Positions 22,648-34,197 of a DNA stretch of 64,000 bases are shown here, piece after piece. The position numbers were made by a program, and so were the translations under genes. The stretch lies in NCBI RefSeq assembly GCF_900130035.1, contig NZ_FQXQ01000001.1, positions 868,001 through 932,000 on the forward strand, written 5' to 3'. The DNA is from Wenyingzhuangia marina. GTDB taxonomy: Bacteria > Bacteroidota > Bacteroidia > Flavobacteriales > Flavobacteriaceae. Position 1 is the first letter of the stretch. Each line of letters starts with the position of its first letter. The notes under the pieces are model-generated. The model was not told the origin of the DNA and did no database searches. It saw only the letters and a list, made by a program, of their open reading frames with translations.

Positions 22648-23673
22648 TTATCTAAAGCTAAATGCTATACCTGCATTGATAGAATTATATTCTTGGATAG
22701 TGTAATCACCATAAATTTTAAAGAAAGCTAAATTGATGCTCATACCAGCGGTTGTTTTAAAACCACTAACATCATATTTTAAATGAGGTAAGTCTTCAGG
22801 GTCAAGTGTTTCGGTTTGACTTCCTGATACAATACCATTGTCATAGGTATAAGTAACTTCATAATCTCCTTCAACATCTAATTTTGCATTTCCTCCAGAG
22901 TATCCTAGTCCAACGTAAAAGTTTACAATTTTTAAATCTACAGATCCTAATAATTGAGCAGTTAAACTAGTTACTTGAAAATCTATATTTTGGTTTTTAC
23001 CGGGGAAATAATGAGCATTCATTCTTGTATATCCTCCAAATACAGAAACATCAACCAATGGAATTCTTTTTGCTATTGGGAAATATTGTAAGATGTTGTG
23101 TTTGATTCCTACTCCAAATAAATCAGTTTTAAAAGAATCACTACCAACTTTAGGTACAAATCTAAAAGTTAGATCGGTTTTAAAAGGCAAACCGATTCCT
23201 GCTTGAACGATGGCCATTGGCACTTGGTCAAAACCAATTTCTCCACCAATTCCGTTTAAAGCATTAAACTTATATTCGGCATTATAGCTTACTCCTCCAT
23301 TTGAAATGGTTCTAGTAGCAACCAATACCTCATTAGTATCTCCTCCAAAGGCAGTTGGTAGCTCTGTACTTGTTCCATTTTTTAATCGGATGTTTGTGTA
23401 ATCAGAATTGTTAAAAGTAAAGTTTTTACCTGAGCTAGGAACAGTGGATAGAGAGGTGTTTATAGTAATGTCAAAACCTAGTAATCTGTGAGGTTTTGCG
23501 GTTCTGTACCAACCATTGTTTAGGTTGTAAATAGTTCCTTCGAAAGCAGGAGTTAAATAAGACTGCATTAAAGTTCCAGCATCTTTACCTGCTGCTAAGA
23601 ACTGTTCAATTTCTTGTGCTTTGGCAGAAAATAATCCCGCAGATAAAGCCATTATTAATAGTATTCTTTTCAT
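22648..23673 (-). CDS. DUF6588-like outer-membrane/exported protein
   Basis: The 341-residue protein has a signal peptide (MKRILLIMALSAGLFSAKAQ). It then begins EIEQFLAAGKDAGTLMQSYLTPAFEGTIYNLNNGWYRTAKPHRLLGFDI, a pattern I recognise from the Bacteroidota family DUF6588. The rest alternates hydrophobic and polar residues in strand-length segments and ends in an aromatic beta-strand (INAGIAFSFR), which suggests a beta-barrel outer-membrane protein. No enzymatic motif is visible and the function is unknown. A TATTTTTG (complement of 23707-23714) upstream could be its -7 element. Confidence 0.7.
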   Translation of the reverse strand: MKRILLIMALSAGLFSAKAQEIEQFLAAGKDAGTLMQSYLTPAFEGTIYNLNNGWYRTAKPHRLLGFDITINTSLSTVPSSGKNFTFNNSDYTNIRLKNGTSTELPTAFGGDTNEVLVATRTISNGGVSYNAEYKFNALNGIGGEIGFDQVPMAIVQAGIGLPFKTDLTFRFVPKVGSDSFKTDLFGVGIKHNILQYFPIAKRIPLVDVSVFGGYTRMNAHYFPGKNQNIDFQVTSLTAQLLGSVDLKIVNFYVGLGYSGGNAKLDVEGDYEVTYTYDNGIVSGSQTETLDPEDLPHLKYDVSGFKTTAGMSINLAFFKIYGDYTIQEYNSINAGIAFSFR

Positions 23674-23746
23674 AAGTATGGTTTATTTATGTTATACACG
23701 AATGTACAAAAATACTGGTATATGTTTTTTGTAAATATTAAAGCAA

Positions 23747-23781
23747 TAAAAAAGTAGATAACTAAAATAGTTATCTACTTT
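23747..23781 (-). terminator. Intrinsic terminator of gyrB
   Basis: A 14-bp perfect stem AAAGTAGATAACTA/TAGTTATCTACTTT (23751-23764 with 23768-23781) with a 3-base loop is followed on the minus strand by a T-run, just past the gyrB stop. Confidence 0.85.
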
Positions 23782-23807
23782 GATTTTTTATATATTAATG
23801 ATGTTTG

Positions 23808-26241
<2,434 letters not shown>

Positions 26242-27693
26242 ATGTCAGACTCAAGATCAGCCTCAATAAGGAAATATTCTAGAATACAACACATGGTTAA
26301 TTTTCAAGGAAGAATTATTAACTTCTTAATTAGTATTATTTTAGCTTTTGGAGGGACTTATTTTTTACAATCTCCAGAATTAGACACACCGCAAATATAT
26401 GTGTTATTCCTTTTAATTTTGTCGGTTTGTTTATGGGTAACAGAAGCTATTCCGCCATTTACTGTAGGGCTTTTTATTTTTGGTTTTTTAGTTTTTGCAC
26501 TTGGAAAACATTATCATGATATTGATCCCACGACTTCAAATAAGATTGTTCAAAAATATGTGCAAACTTGGTCCAACTCTGTAATATGGCTAATGCTAGG
26601 AGGTTTTTTTATGGCAGAAGCTATGCAAAAGGTAGGACTTGATAAAACAATATTTAAACTTACCATTAAAAGATTTGGTACAAAACCAAGATATGTGCTT
26701 TTAGGAATTATGTTGGTAACTGCATTGTTTTCAATGATTATGAGTAATACTGCTACTACCGCAATGATGATTGCTGCTGTGTTACCTTTTTTAAAGACGT
26801 TACCTAAGGATGCTAAAATTACAAAAGCTTTGTTGATAGGAATTCCAGCAGCGGCTTCTTTAGGAGGGATGGGGACTATTATTGGTTCTCCACCAAATGC
26901 AGTTGCAGTAGATGGTTTATTGCAAAACGGAATTAAATTCGGTTTTTTAGAATGGATGATGATTGGATTTCCTGCTGCTATTATTTTAGTTGTTGTTTTT
27001 TGGTTTGTTTTAATTAGCAAATTTATACCTAAAGTTTCTACTATAGATTTAGGCTTTTTAAGCGAAGGTGAGCCAGAAGAAGGTTCTACAGAGGAAATTT
27101 TTGTAATGAAAAAGAAATTTGTTTTAGGAGTTTTAGTTGTTACTATGTTGTTGTGGTTAACAGGTAAAATCCATGGAATTTCTGCGGCTACAGTATCTAT
27201 GTTGCCAATTATGTTACTTACCATGTTTAGAATTGTGAATTCAGAAGATGTAAGAAAATTACCATGGGATACATTAATGTTAGTAGCTGGAGGTTTGTCT
27301 TTAGGATTGGCTATTAAAGAAACGGGATTGGCAGAATATTATGTAGGGTTAATTAATCAATATAATTTAAATTTTGTTGTATTAATTGTTGTGTTTTCTT
27401 TAATAACAGTGATTTTGTCAAACTTTATGAGTAATACTGCAACAACCACAATTTTAATACCTATTGCTATTATTTTGGCTGCGGATAATCCAATTATATT
27501 GCCATTGGTTATTGGGTTTAGCGCTTCTACTGCTTTGTTTTTTCCTATTTCTACACCGCCAAATGCCATCGCATTTAGTACAGGTTTAATAGAACAGAAA
27601 GAGTTTAGGTTTGGTGGTTTAATTGCTGGTTTGTTGGGGCCTGCAGTAGTAGTGCTTATTATATTAGGATTTCAAATGTTTGGATTGATTTAA
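26242..27693 (+). CDS. DASS (SLC13) family sodium/anion symporter
   Basis: The 483-residue inner-membrane protein belongs to the divalent anion:Na+ symporter family (dicarboxylates, sulfate or phosphate). Two inverted-repeat halves each carry the SNTATT hallmark: MSNTATTAMM in the first half and FMSNTATTTILIP in the second. Each is paired with a proline/asparagine hairpin (GTIIGSPPNAVAVDGL and FPISTPPNAIAFSTG). About 11 hydrophobic spans are visible. The substrate cannot be fixed from sequence. An outer-membrane porin follows after 18 bases, implying a two-gene uptake unit. Confidence 0.9.
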   Translation: MSDSRSASIRKYSRIQHMVNFQGRIINFLISIILAFGGTYFLQSPELDTPQIYVLFLLILSVCLWVTEAIPPFTVGLFIFGFLVFALGKHYHDIDPTTSNKIVQKYVQTWSNSVIWLMLGGFFMAEAMQKVGLDKTIFKLTIKRFGTKPRYVLLGIMLVTALFSMIMSNTATTAMMIAAVLPFLKTLPKDAKITKALLIGIPAAASLGGMGTIIGSPPNAVAVDGLLQNGIKFGFLEWMMIGFPAAIILVVVFWFVLISKFIPKVSTIDLGFLSEGEPEEGSTEEIFVMKKKFVLGVLVVTMLLWLTGKIHGISAATVSMLPIMLLTMFRIVNSEDVRKLPWDTLMLVAGGLSLGLAIKETGLAEYYVGLINQYNLNFVVLIVVFSLITVILSNFMSNTATTTILIPIAIILAADNPIILPLVIGFSASTALFFPISTPPNAIAFSTGLIEQKEFRFGGLIAGLLGPAVVVLIILGFQMFGLI

Positions 27694-27711
27694 TAGTGAT
27701 AAATAGAAAAA

Positions 27712-28959
27712 ATGAAAAATGATATAAAAATATTTCTTGTATTTATTTTATTAAGTATAAATGGAGTTTCTCAGGAAAAACCAAAAGTTAATTGGAGTCT
27801 TACGGCTCAAATTTGGGCTAGATATTCTGATTTAAATGAAGGGACAAAAATAAATGGAGAAACTACCAATTCTTATACGGATGTTTCTATTCGAAGATTA
27901 AGAATACCGGTGTCTTCTCAAATAACTCCTAAAATTTATGCAGCTGCTATGTTTGGAGGAAATAACTTTAATGAAGTGAATAAGAAATTTCCTTTAAATG
28001 TTTTAGACTTATATGTTGAGTATAAGTTTGATAAAGCTATAGAGGTAGGACTTGGTAAGTCAGGATGGATAGGTTTAAACAGATGGGCCTTGCGTTCTAG
28101 TAAAACGTTAATGGGCTTAGATTCTCCTTTGTTTACATTAAACACAGTTAATAAAAATGATGATTTGGCTCGTAATTTAGGAGTATGGTTTAAAGGACAA
28201 GTTGGTAAAATTGATTATCGATTGATTATAAGTAATCCTATTGTTGTTTCTAGTATTCCAAATTCAGGAAAAGTAGATTTTGCAAACAACAGACCAAGAG
28301 CTAAAATTTCTTCTTATGTAAAGTATCAATTTTGGGAGCACGAATCAAACAAATCTTCCTATCAAACAGGAACTTATATCAATTCAAAAAAAGTATGGAA
28401 TATTGGAGGTGGGTTTGAGTATCAAAAAAAGGCAATGAGTGATGGAGATACTTCTTTATCAACCACAAATCTGTATGATATCAAACATTGGTCGGTTGAT
28501 TCCTTTTTTAGTTTACCTATTAATGATGATCAAGGAATTACAGCTTATTTAGGGTATTCTCATTATGGATTTGGAAAGAATTATATTAGAAATTTAGGTG
28601 CTAATGGAGCTTTGTTTAGTGGTGGAACTGATTTTAATGGAGCTGGAGTTGCGTTTCCTTTAATGGGAACTGGTAATACTCTGTATACTCAATTTGGATA
28701 TGCTTTTTCACAAACAAAAATTGTGAATCAGTCTGTTATATTTCAACCCAATATGTCTGTCCAATATTCTGATTGGGATGGACTAAACGATAAAATGATT
28801 TTGTATGATGCCACTTTAAATATGTTTTTATCAGGTCATGGGCATAGCAATAAATTAAGTTTAGGGTTTCAATACAGACCTATTTTTGATAAAATAAGTT
28901 TAAAACAAAAAGATTATAAAGGGATGTTGGTGTTACAGTACCAAATTTCCATTAGATAA
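27712..28959 (+). CDS. Outer-membrane porin, phosphate-selective-porin (O/P)-like
   Basis: The 415-residue protein has a signal peptide (MKNDIKIFLVFILLSINGVSQ) followed by beta-barrel sequence. WSLTAQIWARYSD opens the barrel and SIRRLRIPVSSQITPKIYAAAMFGG is a porin O/P-like arginine-rich strand pair. Repeated amphipathic strands lead to a final MLVLQYQISIR. It would let small anions through the outer membrane and deliver them to the DASS symporter encoded just upstream. Assignment to the porin O/P group is from overall pattern, so the family is less sure than the topology. Confidence 0.72.
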   Translation: MKNDIKIFLVFILLSINGVSQEKPKVNWSLTAQIWARYSDLNEGTKINGETTNSYTDVSIRRLRIPVSSQITPKIYAAAMFGGNNFNEVNKKFPLNVLDLYVEYKFDKAIEVGLGKSGWIGLNRWALRSSKTLMGLDSPLFTLNTVNKNDDLARNLGVWFKGQVGKIDYRLIISNPIVVSSIPNSGKVDFANNRPRAKISSYVKYQFWEHESNKSSYQTGTYINSKKVWNIGGGFEYQKKAMSDGDTSLSTTNLYDIKHWSVDSFFSLPINDDQGITAYLGYSHYGFGKNYIRNLGANGALFSGGTDFNGAGVAFPLMGTGNTLYTQFGYAFSQTKIVNQSVIFQPNMSVQYSDWDGLNDKMILYDATLNMFLSGHGHSNKLSLGFQYRPIFDKISLKQKDYKGMLVLQYQISIR

Positions 28960-28985
28960 TGATGTTTTTTTATTAGTTGTTCGCT

Positions 28986-29028
28986 AAGGCAGCCAAGTTT
29001 CTGATAGGGAATTTGGCTGCCTTTTTTA
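28986..29028 (+). terminator. Intrinsic terminator after the porin gene
   Basis: An 11-bp perfect GC-rich stem AAGGCAGCCAA/TTGGCTGCCTT (28986-28996 with 29013-29023) encloses a 16-base loop and is followed by a T-run. Confidence 0.85.
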
Positions 29029-29117
29029 GTGTTAAACTTTAAACTTTTAAACCTTCTTACTCCGCAAAAACTTTTGTAATTTCGCAAACTTGAAGTCTGA
29101 CTTAAAATATAGAAGAA

Positions 29118-29384
29118 ATGAGTAAAATAATGCCTGTAGACATCTTGTCTAGCATCAAAGGAGCAAAGTCTTCTGAGGCGGTGGATAAGTTGTTTGATGT
29201 AATTAAAAATGCGGAAATCAATCAAAATTCATCAAATCAAAATGCAAAGAATGCCGTGTCTATAGATGATTTACGTGCAGATGTTGTGGAAAATAGTTCA
29301 GAAATCACCAAACAAATCATTAGAGAAAACTTTCCGAAAGAGAAAGATGGGTATTTAGTGGTGTCTAAAGTAATTGAAGGTTAG
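29118..29384 (+). CDS. GatC-like small subunit candidate, upstream of gatA
   Basis: This 88-residue soluble protein is encoded directly before gatA; its TAG stop touches the gatA ATG. The N-terminal half is helical and not distinctive. The C-terminal half (DDLRADVV, then ITKQIIRENFPKEKDGYLVVSKVIEG) reads like the C-terminal signature of GatC, where LRED is followed by an Asn-Ala-Pro helix and then GYF-x-VPKVIE. GatC (~95 residues) wraps around GatA and links it to GatB, so the position is also right. The usual N-terminal LARL-type helix is not evident, so this is a divergent GatC or a related clamp protein. An in-frame stop lies 13-15 bases before the ATG, so it cannot extend upstream. Confidence 0.6.
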   Translation: MSKIMPVDILSSIKGAKSSEAVDKLFDVIKNAEINQNSSNQNAKNAVSIDDLRADVVENSSEITKQIIRENFPKEKDGYLVVSKVIEG

Positions 29385-30785
29385 ATGGAGTCTCAAATTC
29401 AAAAAATACACAATCAATTAGTCGCAAAAGAATTTACTTGTACTGAATTAGTTAAAGAAAAATTAGCGTTACTAAAAGAAAATAAATACAATTCTGTTAA
29501 CACCGTTTTAGAAGATTTGGCTTTAGAAGCTGCTGCAAAAGTAGATGCTAAAATTTCCAAAGGAGAAGAAATAGGGTTGTTAGAAGGAATTCCGTTTGGA
29601 ATTAAAGATGTATATATGGTTCAAGGAACTTATACTTCTGCAAGTTCAGACTTGTTAAAAAAATACAAATCAGCCTATACGGCAACGGCTATCCAAAAAT
29701 TGTTAGATGCAGGAGCCATTCCTATGGCAAAAGAAAATTGCGATAGTTTTGGACATGGATCTTCTTCTGAAAATACGGTTTTTGGAAGTGTAAAAAATGC
29801 CATTGATACAAGTTTGGTTGCAGGAGGTTCTTCAGGAGGTTCTGCAGTGAATGTAGCAGCAGATTATACTGTGTTTTCTATTGGTGGAGATACAGGAGGT
29901 TCTATCCGTCAACCAGCAGGTTACAATAAAATTTATGGATTAAAGCCAACTTATGGACGTGTGTCTCGTTATGGTTTAATGGCTTATGCTTCATCAACTG
30001 ATACCGTTGGACCTTTGGCAAAATCTATTGAAGATGTTGCAATTGTAATGAATGTGATGAGTGGAAAAGATCCAAAAGATCAAACAACTATTTTATCAGA
30101 AGAAATAAAACAAAATATTGTTGCTTCAAAACCAGAAGGAATTAAAGTAGGATACTTTAAAAACTTTATAGAAAATGATGCTATCGATCCAAAGATAAAA
30201 GCAGACTTTATAGCGACTATAGAAAAAGTTAAAGCGGCAGGATACGAAGTTCAAGAATTAGACTTTTTTAATGCAGACACTTTGGTTTCTACCTATTATA
30301 CTTTAGCGATGGCTGAAACGGCATCGAACTTATCAAGGTTAGATGGAACCAATTATGGAAATCGAATTGAAGATAAAAACCTGAAAGAAACCTACATGGT
30401 TACTCGTTCTGAAAATTTTACAGAAGAAACCAAACGTAGAATTGTAGGGGGGAATCAAGTATTGTCTCAAGGATTTTCTGATGCAATTTATTTAAAAGGT
30501 CAAGAATTAAGAAATGAAATAGAAGCAGCTTTTGAAGCTGATTTTAACAAAGTAGATATTATTTTATCACCTGTAACGCCAGGACCAGTTCCTAAAATAG
30601 GAGAGGTGTTAAGCAATCCACACGCCATGTATTTATCGGATGCTTATACGGTTGGGTTCAGTTTAGGACAATTACCAACTTTAACTTGTCCTTTTGGAAC
30701 CGAAACCGGAATACAAGTAACAGGAGCTAAAAACAAAGAACAAACAATTTTACAGTTTGCAAACTTCTTAAACCAAGTGAAGTAA
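29385..30785 (+). CDS. gatA: Asp-tRNA(Asn)/Glu-tRNA(Gln) amidotransferase subunit A
   Basis: The 466-residue glutaminase subunit of GatCAB releases ammonia from glutamine for transfer to the misacylated tRNA. It is an amidase-signature protein with an intact triad: Lys74 in GIPFGIKDV, cis-Ser149 in AGGSSGGSA, and nucleophile Ser173 in DTGGSIRQPA. The spacing equals that of characterised GatA enzymes. ATG follows the upstream stop with no gap, and the TAA stop shares one base with the gatB-aspS ATG (TAATG), so the three genes are translationally coupled. Confidence 0.95.
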   Translation: MESQIQKIHNQLVAKEFTCTELVKEKLALLKENKYNSVNTVLEDLALEAAAKVDAKISKGEEIGLLEGIPFGIKDVYMVQGTYTSASSDLLKKYKSAYTATAIQKLLDAGAIPMAKENCDSFGHGSSSENTVFGSVKNAIDTSLVAGGSSGGSAVNVAADYTVFSIGGDTGGSIRQPAGYNKIYGLKPTYGRVSRYGLMAYASSTDTVGPLAKSIEDVAIVMNVMSGKDPKDQTTILSEEIKQNIVASKPEGIKVGYFKNFIENDAIDPKIKADFIATIEKVKAAGYEVQELDFFNADTLVSTYYTLAMAETASNLSRLDGTNYGNRIEDKNLKETYMVTRSENFTEETKRRIVGGNQVLSQGFSDAIYLKGQELRNEIEAAFEADFNKVDIILSPVTPGPVPKIGEVLSNPHAMYLSDAYTVGFSLGQLPTLTCPFGTETGIQVTGAKNKEQTILQFANFLNQVK

Positions 30786-33700
30786 TGGAATTAGATAGAC
30801 TAAATTCTTTAATAGAGGAAAACGGAATAGAATTAGTAATTGGTTTAGAAACACACGTTCGATTGAATACCAAATCGAAGTTGTTCTGTTCTTGTGCAAA
30901 TGAAGAGAGTGAGCAAGCAAACGTAAATATTTGTCCGGTTTGTACAGGTCAAATGGGAGTATTGCCAGCAATCAATAAAGAAGCAATTACCAAAGCTATT
31001 TATTTTGGTAAAGCCATCAACTCTACATTTTCTAACGAAATTACGTCATGGGATCGTAAACATTACGAGTACCCAGATAACCCTAAAAACATTCAGATCA
31101 CACAATTCCACAACCCTATCATTCCCGATGGAGAAGTGGCGTGTTATCGTAATGATGGTTCTCAGTTTACTGTACAAATAGAGCAAGTGCATGTTGAAGA
31201 AGATGCTGCTAAATTAGTGCATGAGAAAAATATTTCTTTGGTAGATTTTAACAAAGCGGGAGTTCCGTTAATTGAAATAGTTACCAAACCTTGTATTCGT
31301 AACATAGAAGATGCTTCTACTTATGCGCAATATGTTCAACGTATTGTCCAAAATTTAGGAGTTTCTGAAGCGAATTTAGAAAAAGGACAATTCAAATCAG
31401 ATGTTTCCGTGTCTTTAAGACTAAAGGGAACGGATGTTTTAAACCCTCGTACTGAAATTAAAAACTTAAACTCGTTTAAGTTTATGGTAGAGGCTTTAAA
31501 AGAAGAAATAGAAAAACAATTAAATTACTTTATAGAGCACAAAGAATTCAGACCAGATCAAACTACGGTTTTATGGGATGAAGCTTTAAAGCAAACTAAA
31601 GTAATGCGTAAGAAAGAATACGATGCAGATTATCGTTATATTTCTGAGCCAGATTTACCTTTTGTAGCCATCAAAAAAACAGTTGATGGAATTACAGTTG
31701 ATAGTAGTATTTTGCCTTACGCAGTTGAAACTACTTTGATTGAAGGAGGTGTTTTACCACAAGATGCTAAGTTTTTTACAGCTGATGCATTGCGTTCTAA
31801 AACGGTGATGAAATTAATTGCTGAGGTAGGTGATGTTGCTTTTGTAGCTAAAACATTAGCCAATAACTTAAAAGCAGAGGATTACGACAAAATTCAAAAT
31901 ATTGAGGATTTAGTATTCATTTTTAAAGCTTTTAAAAGTGCTGAGGTAACTGTAGTATTGGTTCAAAAAGCGATTGAATCTTTGTTGGCAGATGCTACTT
32001 TTGATTACAAAAAATACTTTGCTGTTAATACTATTTCTACCGAAAAAATTCAAGAAGCAGTAAATGCTGCTATTACTGAAAACGAAGCAATCGCTAATGA
32101 TATCAAAGCTGGTAATCAAGGAAAAGCAGGAGTTTTAGTAGGAAAGGTAATTGGAAAAATCGGAAAAGGAGCTCCAGGGAATGTAGTCCGTGAAATGATT
32201 TTAGCTTCGCTAGATGGTACAAAGTCACAAGTACAAAGTACAAAGTCTGATGGAGAGGAACTTAGTGCTCAGAACTTAGTGTTAAAGACTAAGGAAGAAG
32301 AGGTATTACCAACAATTCCTTTAATTATAAAAGAAGAGTACAGAACGCATATCATTACTCAAATTTCTGAAGAGACCATCAATCAAACAGTAACTTTGGC
32401 TGGATGGGTAAACTCTGTTCGTGACCACGGGGAGTTAATTTTTATTGATTTGCGTGATTCTTCTTATGAAATTATTCAAGTTCGTTTAAGTAGAGAATCC
32501 TTCCCTAACTTAAGTGAGTTGGTAAGGTTAAAACCAGAATCGGTCATTACTGTTACCGGTAAAATTGTACAACGTAATGAAGATGATTACAATGCTGGTT
32601 TAAAAACAGGTAAAATAGAATTAGAGGCATCAGATTTAGATACTTTAAATTTATCTAGAACTTTGCCTTTTGAAATTAAAAAAGCAACCAAAACTAACGA
32701 GGCAACCCGTTTTAAATACAAATTCTTAGATCACAGAAATCAAGAAGTTCGTAAAGCAGTAATCAACCGTCACAGAGTAATCAAATTACTTCGTGATATG
32801 TTAGATGAGCAAGAGTTTTTAGAAGTAGAAACACCTATTTTAACTGCTGGAACTGATGAAGGGGCAAGAGAATTTATAGTGCCTTCTCGTAAAGAACCAG
32901 GTAGTTTTTATACATTACCACAAGCACCACAACAGTTTAAGCAAATGTTGATGGTTGGTGGTTTTGAAAAGTATTTCCAAATTGCTCGTTGTTTCCGTGA
33001 TGAGGATTCTCGTGGAGACCGTCAACCAGAATTTACACAATTGGATATTGAGATGGCTTATGCTTCTATGCAACAAATCATCGATTTGAATACAAATATG
33101 TTCAATACCATTGTAAAGAAAATTTATGGGAACAAATGGATTTTACATCCTTTTGAAGTTATTACCTATAAAGATGCTATGGATAAATATGGTTGTGATA
33201 GACCAGATTTACGTTTTGGATTACAAATGCAAGACATTACAAAAATTGTAAAAGGAACTACTTTCCAAGTGTTTTCTAAACCAATTGATGAAGGTGGAAT
33301 TGTAAAGTGTATCAAAGTTTCTGCTGAAGAACAGGGAGGTAAACGTATGTCTAAAGGACAAATTGAAAAGTTAACCGCTATTGCACAACAACATGGATTA
33401 GGAGGTTTGGCATATATTATTGTAAACGAAAATGATTTACAATCTCCAATCATTAAATTTTTAGGAGAAGAAATTGCTCAAAATATCATTAATGTAACCA
33501 ATGCACAAGTTGGCGATATTGTTTATTTCTCAGCAGCAGATTACGCTACAGCTAATAAGGCTTTAGATGCAGTTCGTCAGGAATTAGGAGCAATGTTAAA
33601 ATTAATCAACCCTAAAGAGTTAAAGCCTGCATGGGTAGTTGATTTCCCGATGTTTGAAAAAACAGATGAAGGAAGTTGGACATTTACACACAACCCATTC

Positions 33701-34123
33701 TCTATGCCTGCTATTTATGACATAGAGAAGCATATGAATGGAAAAGAAGAAGAAATAGGAACCATTATTGCTCAACAATACGACTTAATCTTGAATGGTT
33801 ATGAAATTGGAGGAGGATCTGTTCGTGCACATAAACCAGAAATTTTAGAAGCAACTTATAGAAATATGGGTTACAACAAAGAAGAAATGTTAAAGAGTGT
33901 TGGCACGATGTATGAAGCATTTCATTATGGAGCACCACCACATGGAGGAATTGCATGGGGAGTTGACAGATTGATGATGATTTTAGAGAAAAAAGCTTCT
34001 ATTCGTGAAGTAATGGCTTTCCCTAAAACGGGAAGTTCAGAAGATTTATTGTTTGGATCTCCATCTCCTTTATCTACTAAAAAAGTAGAGGAAATGAATG
34101 TTAGAGTTATTGCTAAAAATTAA
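30785..34123 (+). CDS. gatB-aspS: Fused amidotransferase subunit GatB and aspartyl-tRNA synthetase AspS
   Basis: This is one 1112-residue ORF with two complete enzymes. Residues 1-~476 are GatB: GLETHVRLNT, the zinc cysteines CSC and CPVCTG, the kinase core DFNKAGVPLIEIVTKP, and the YqeY-like tRNA-binding tail ending GAPGNVVREMILASL. A ~40-residue polar linker follows. Residues ~517-1112 are a bacterial AspRS: OB-fold (GWVNSVRDHGELIFIDLRD), motif 2 (FRDEDSRGDRQPEFTQLDIE), the GAD insertion, and motif 3 (GIAWGVDRLMMI). His548 in RDHG is the residue linked to non-discriminating AspRS, which also charges tRNA(Asn). The enzyme making Asp-tRNA(Asn) is thus tied to the one that amidates it. Such fusions occur in Flavobacteriia as I recall. 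Confidence 0.95.
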   Translation: MELDRLNSLIEENGIELVIGLETHVRLNTKSKLFCSCANEESEQANVNICPVCTGQMGVLPAINKEAITKAIYFGKAINSTFSNEITSWDRKHYEYPDNPKNIQITQFHNPIIPDGEVACYRNDGSQFTVQIEQVHVEEDAAKLVHEKNISLVDFNKAGVPLIEIVTKPCIRNIEDASTYAQYVQRIVQNLGVSEANLEKGQFKSDVSVSLRLKGTDVLNPRTEIKNLNSFKFMVEALKEEIEKQLNYFIEHKEFRPDQTTVLWDEALKQTKVMRKKEYDADYRYISEPDLPFVAIKKTVDGITVDSSILPYAVETTLIEGGVLPQDAKFFTADALRSKTVMKLIAEVGDVAFVAKTLANNLKAEDYDKIQNIEDLVFIFKAFKSAEVTVVLVQKAIESLLADATFDYKKYFAVNTISTEKIQEAVNAAITENEAIANDIKAGNQGKAGVLVGKVIGKIGKGAPGNVVREMILASLDGTKSQVQSTKSDGEELSAQNLVLKTKEEEVLPTIPLIIKEEYRTHIITQISEETINQTVTLAGWVNSVRDHGELIFIDLRDSSYEIIQVRLSRESFPNLSELVRLKPESVITVTGKIVQRNEDDYNAGLKTGKIELEASDLDTLNLSRTLPFEIKKATKTNEATRFKYKFLDHRNQEVRKAVINRHRVIKLLRDMLDEQEFLEVETPILTAGTDEGAREFIVPSRKEPGSFYTLPQAPQQFKQMLMVGGFEKYFQIARCFRDEDSRGDRQPEFTQLDIEMAYASMQQIIDLNTNMFNTIVKKIYGNKWILHPFEVITYKDAMDKYGCDRPDLRFGLQMQDITKIVKGTTFQVFSKPIDEGGIVKCIKVSAEEQGGKRMSKGQIEKLTAIAQQHGLGGLAYIIVNENDLQSPIIKFLGEEIAQNIINVTNAQVGDIVYFSAADYATANKALDAVRQELGAMLKLINPKELKPAWVVDFPMFEKTDEGSWTFTHNPFSMPAIYDIEKHMNGKEEEIGTIIAQQYDLILNGYEIGGGSVRAHKPEILEATYRNMGYNKEEMLKSVGTMYEAFHYGAPPHGGIAWGVDRLMMILEKKASIREVMAFPKTGSSEDLLFGSPSPLSTKKVEEMNVRVIAKN

Positions 34124-34164
34124 ATTATTCATTGTGTTTTTTCACAGGTTTGTAATTTGAATGG

Positions 34165-34193
34165 TTGTAAAACACGAATAATGCGTATCTTTG
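34165..34193 (+). promoter_or_regulatory. Consensus promoter abutting the first tandem paralogue
   Basis: TTG (34165-34167), an 18-base spacer and a perfect TATCTTTG (34186-34193) lie so close to the ATG at 34198 that transcription should start at or within a few bases of the start codon. The N-terminus is supported by alignment with the second paralogue, which makes a leaderless mRNA likely. Confidence 0.65.
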
Positions 34194-34197
34194 TAGG

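Noticed and set aside
26550-27224. 224-codon ORF antisense to the DASS transporter gene
   Set aside because: It is a mirror of a hydrophobic gene on the other strand. The product has repetitive I/N/K/P composition and no recognisable motif, while the sense ORF is clearly a DASS carrier.
30785-34123. GatB-AspRS fusion as an assembly or frameshift artefact
   Set aside because: Both halves are full length, in one continuous frame, joined by a polar linker without broken motifs. Similar fusions are known in this class as I recall.
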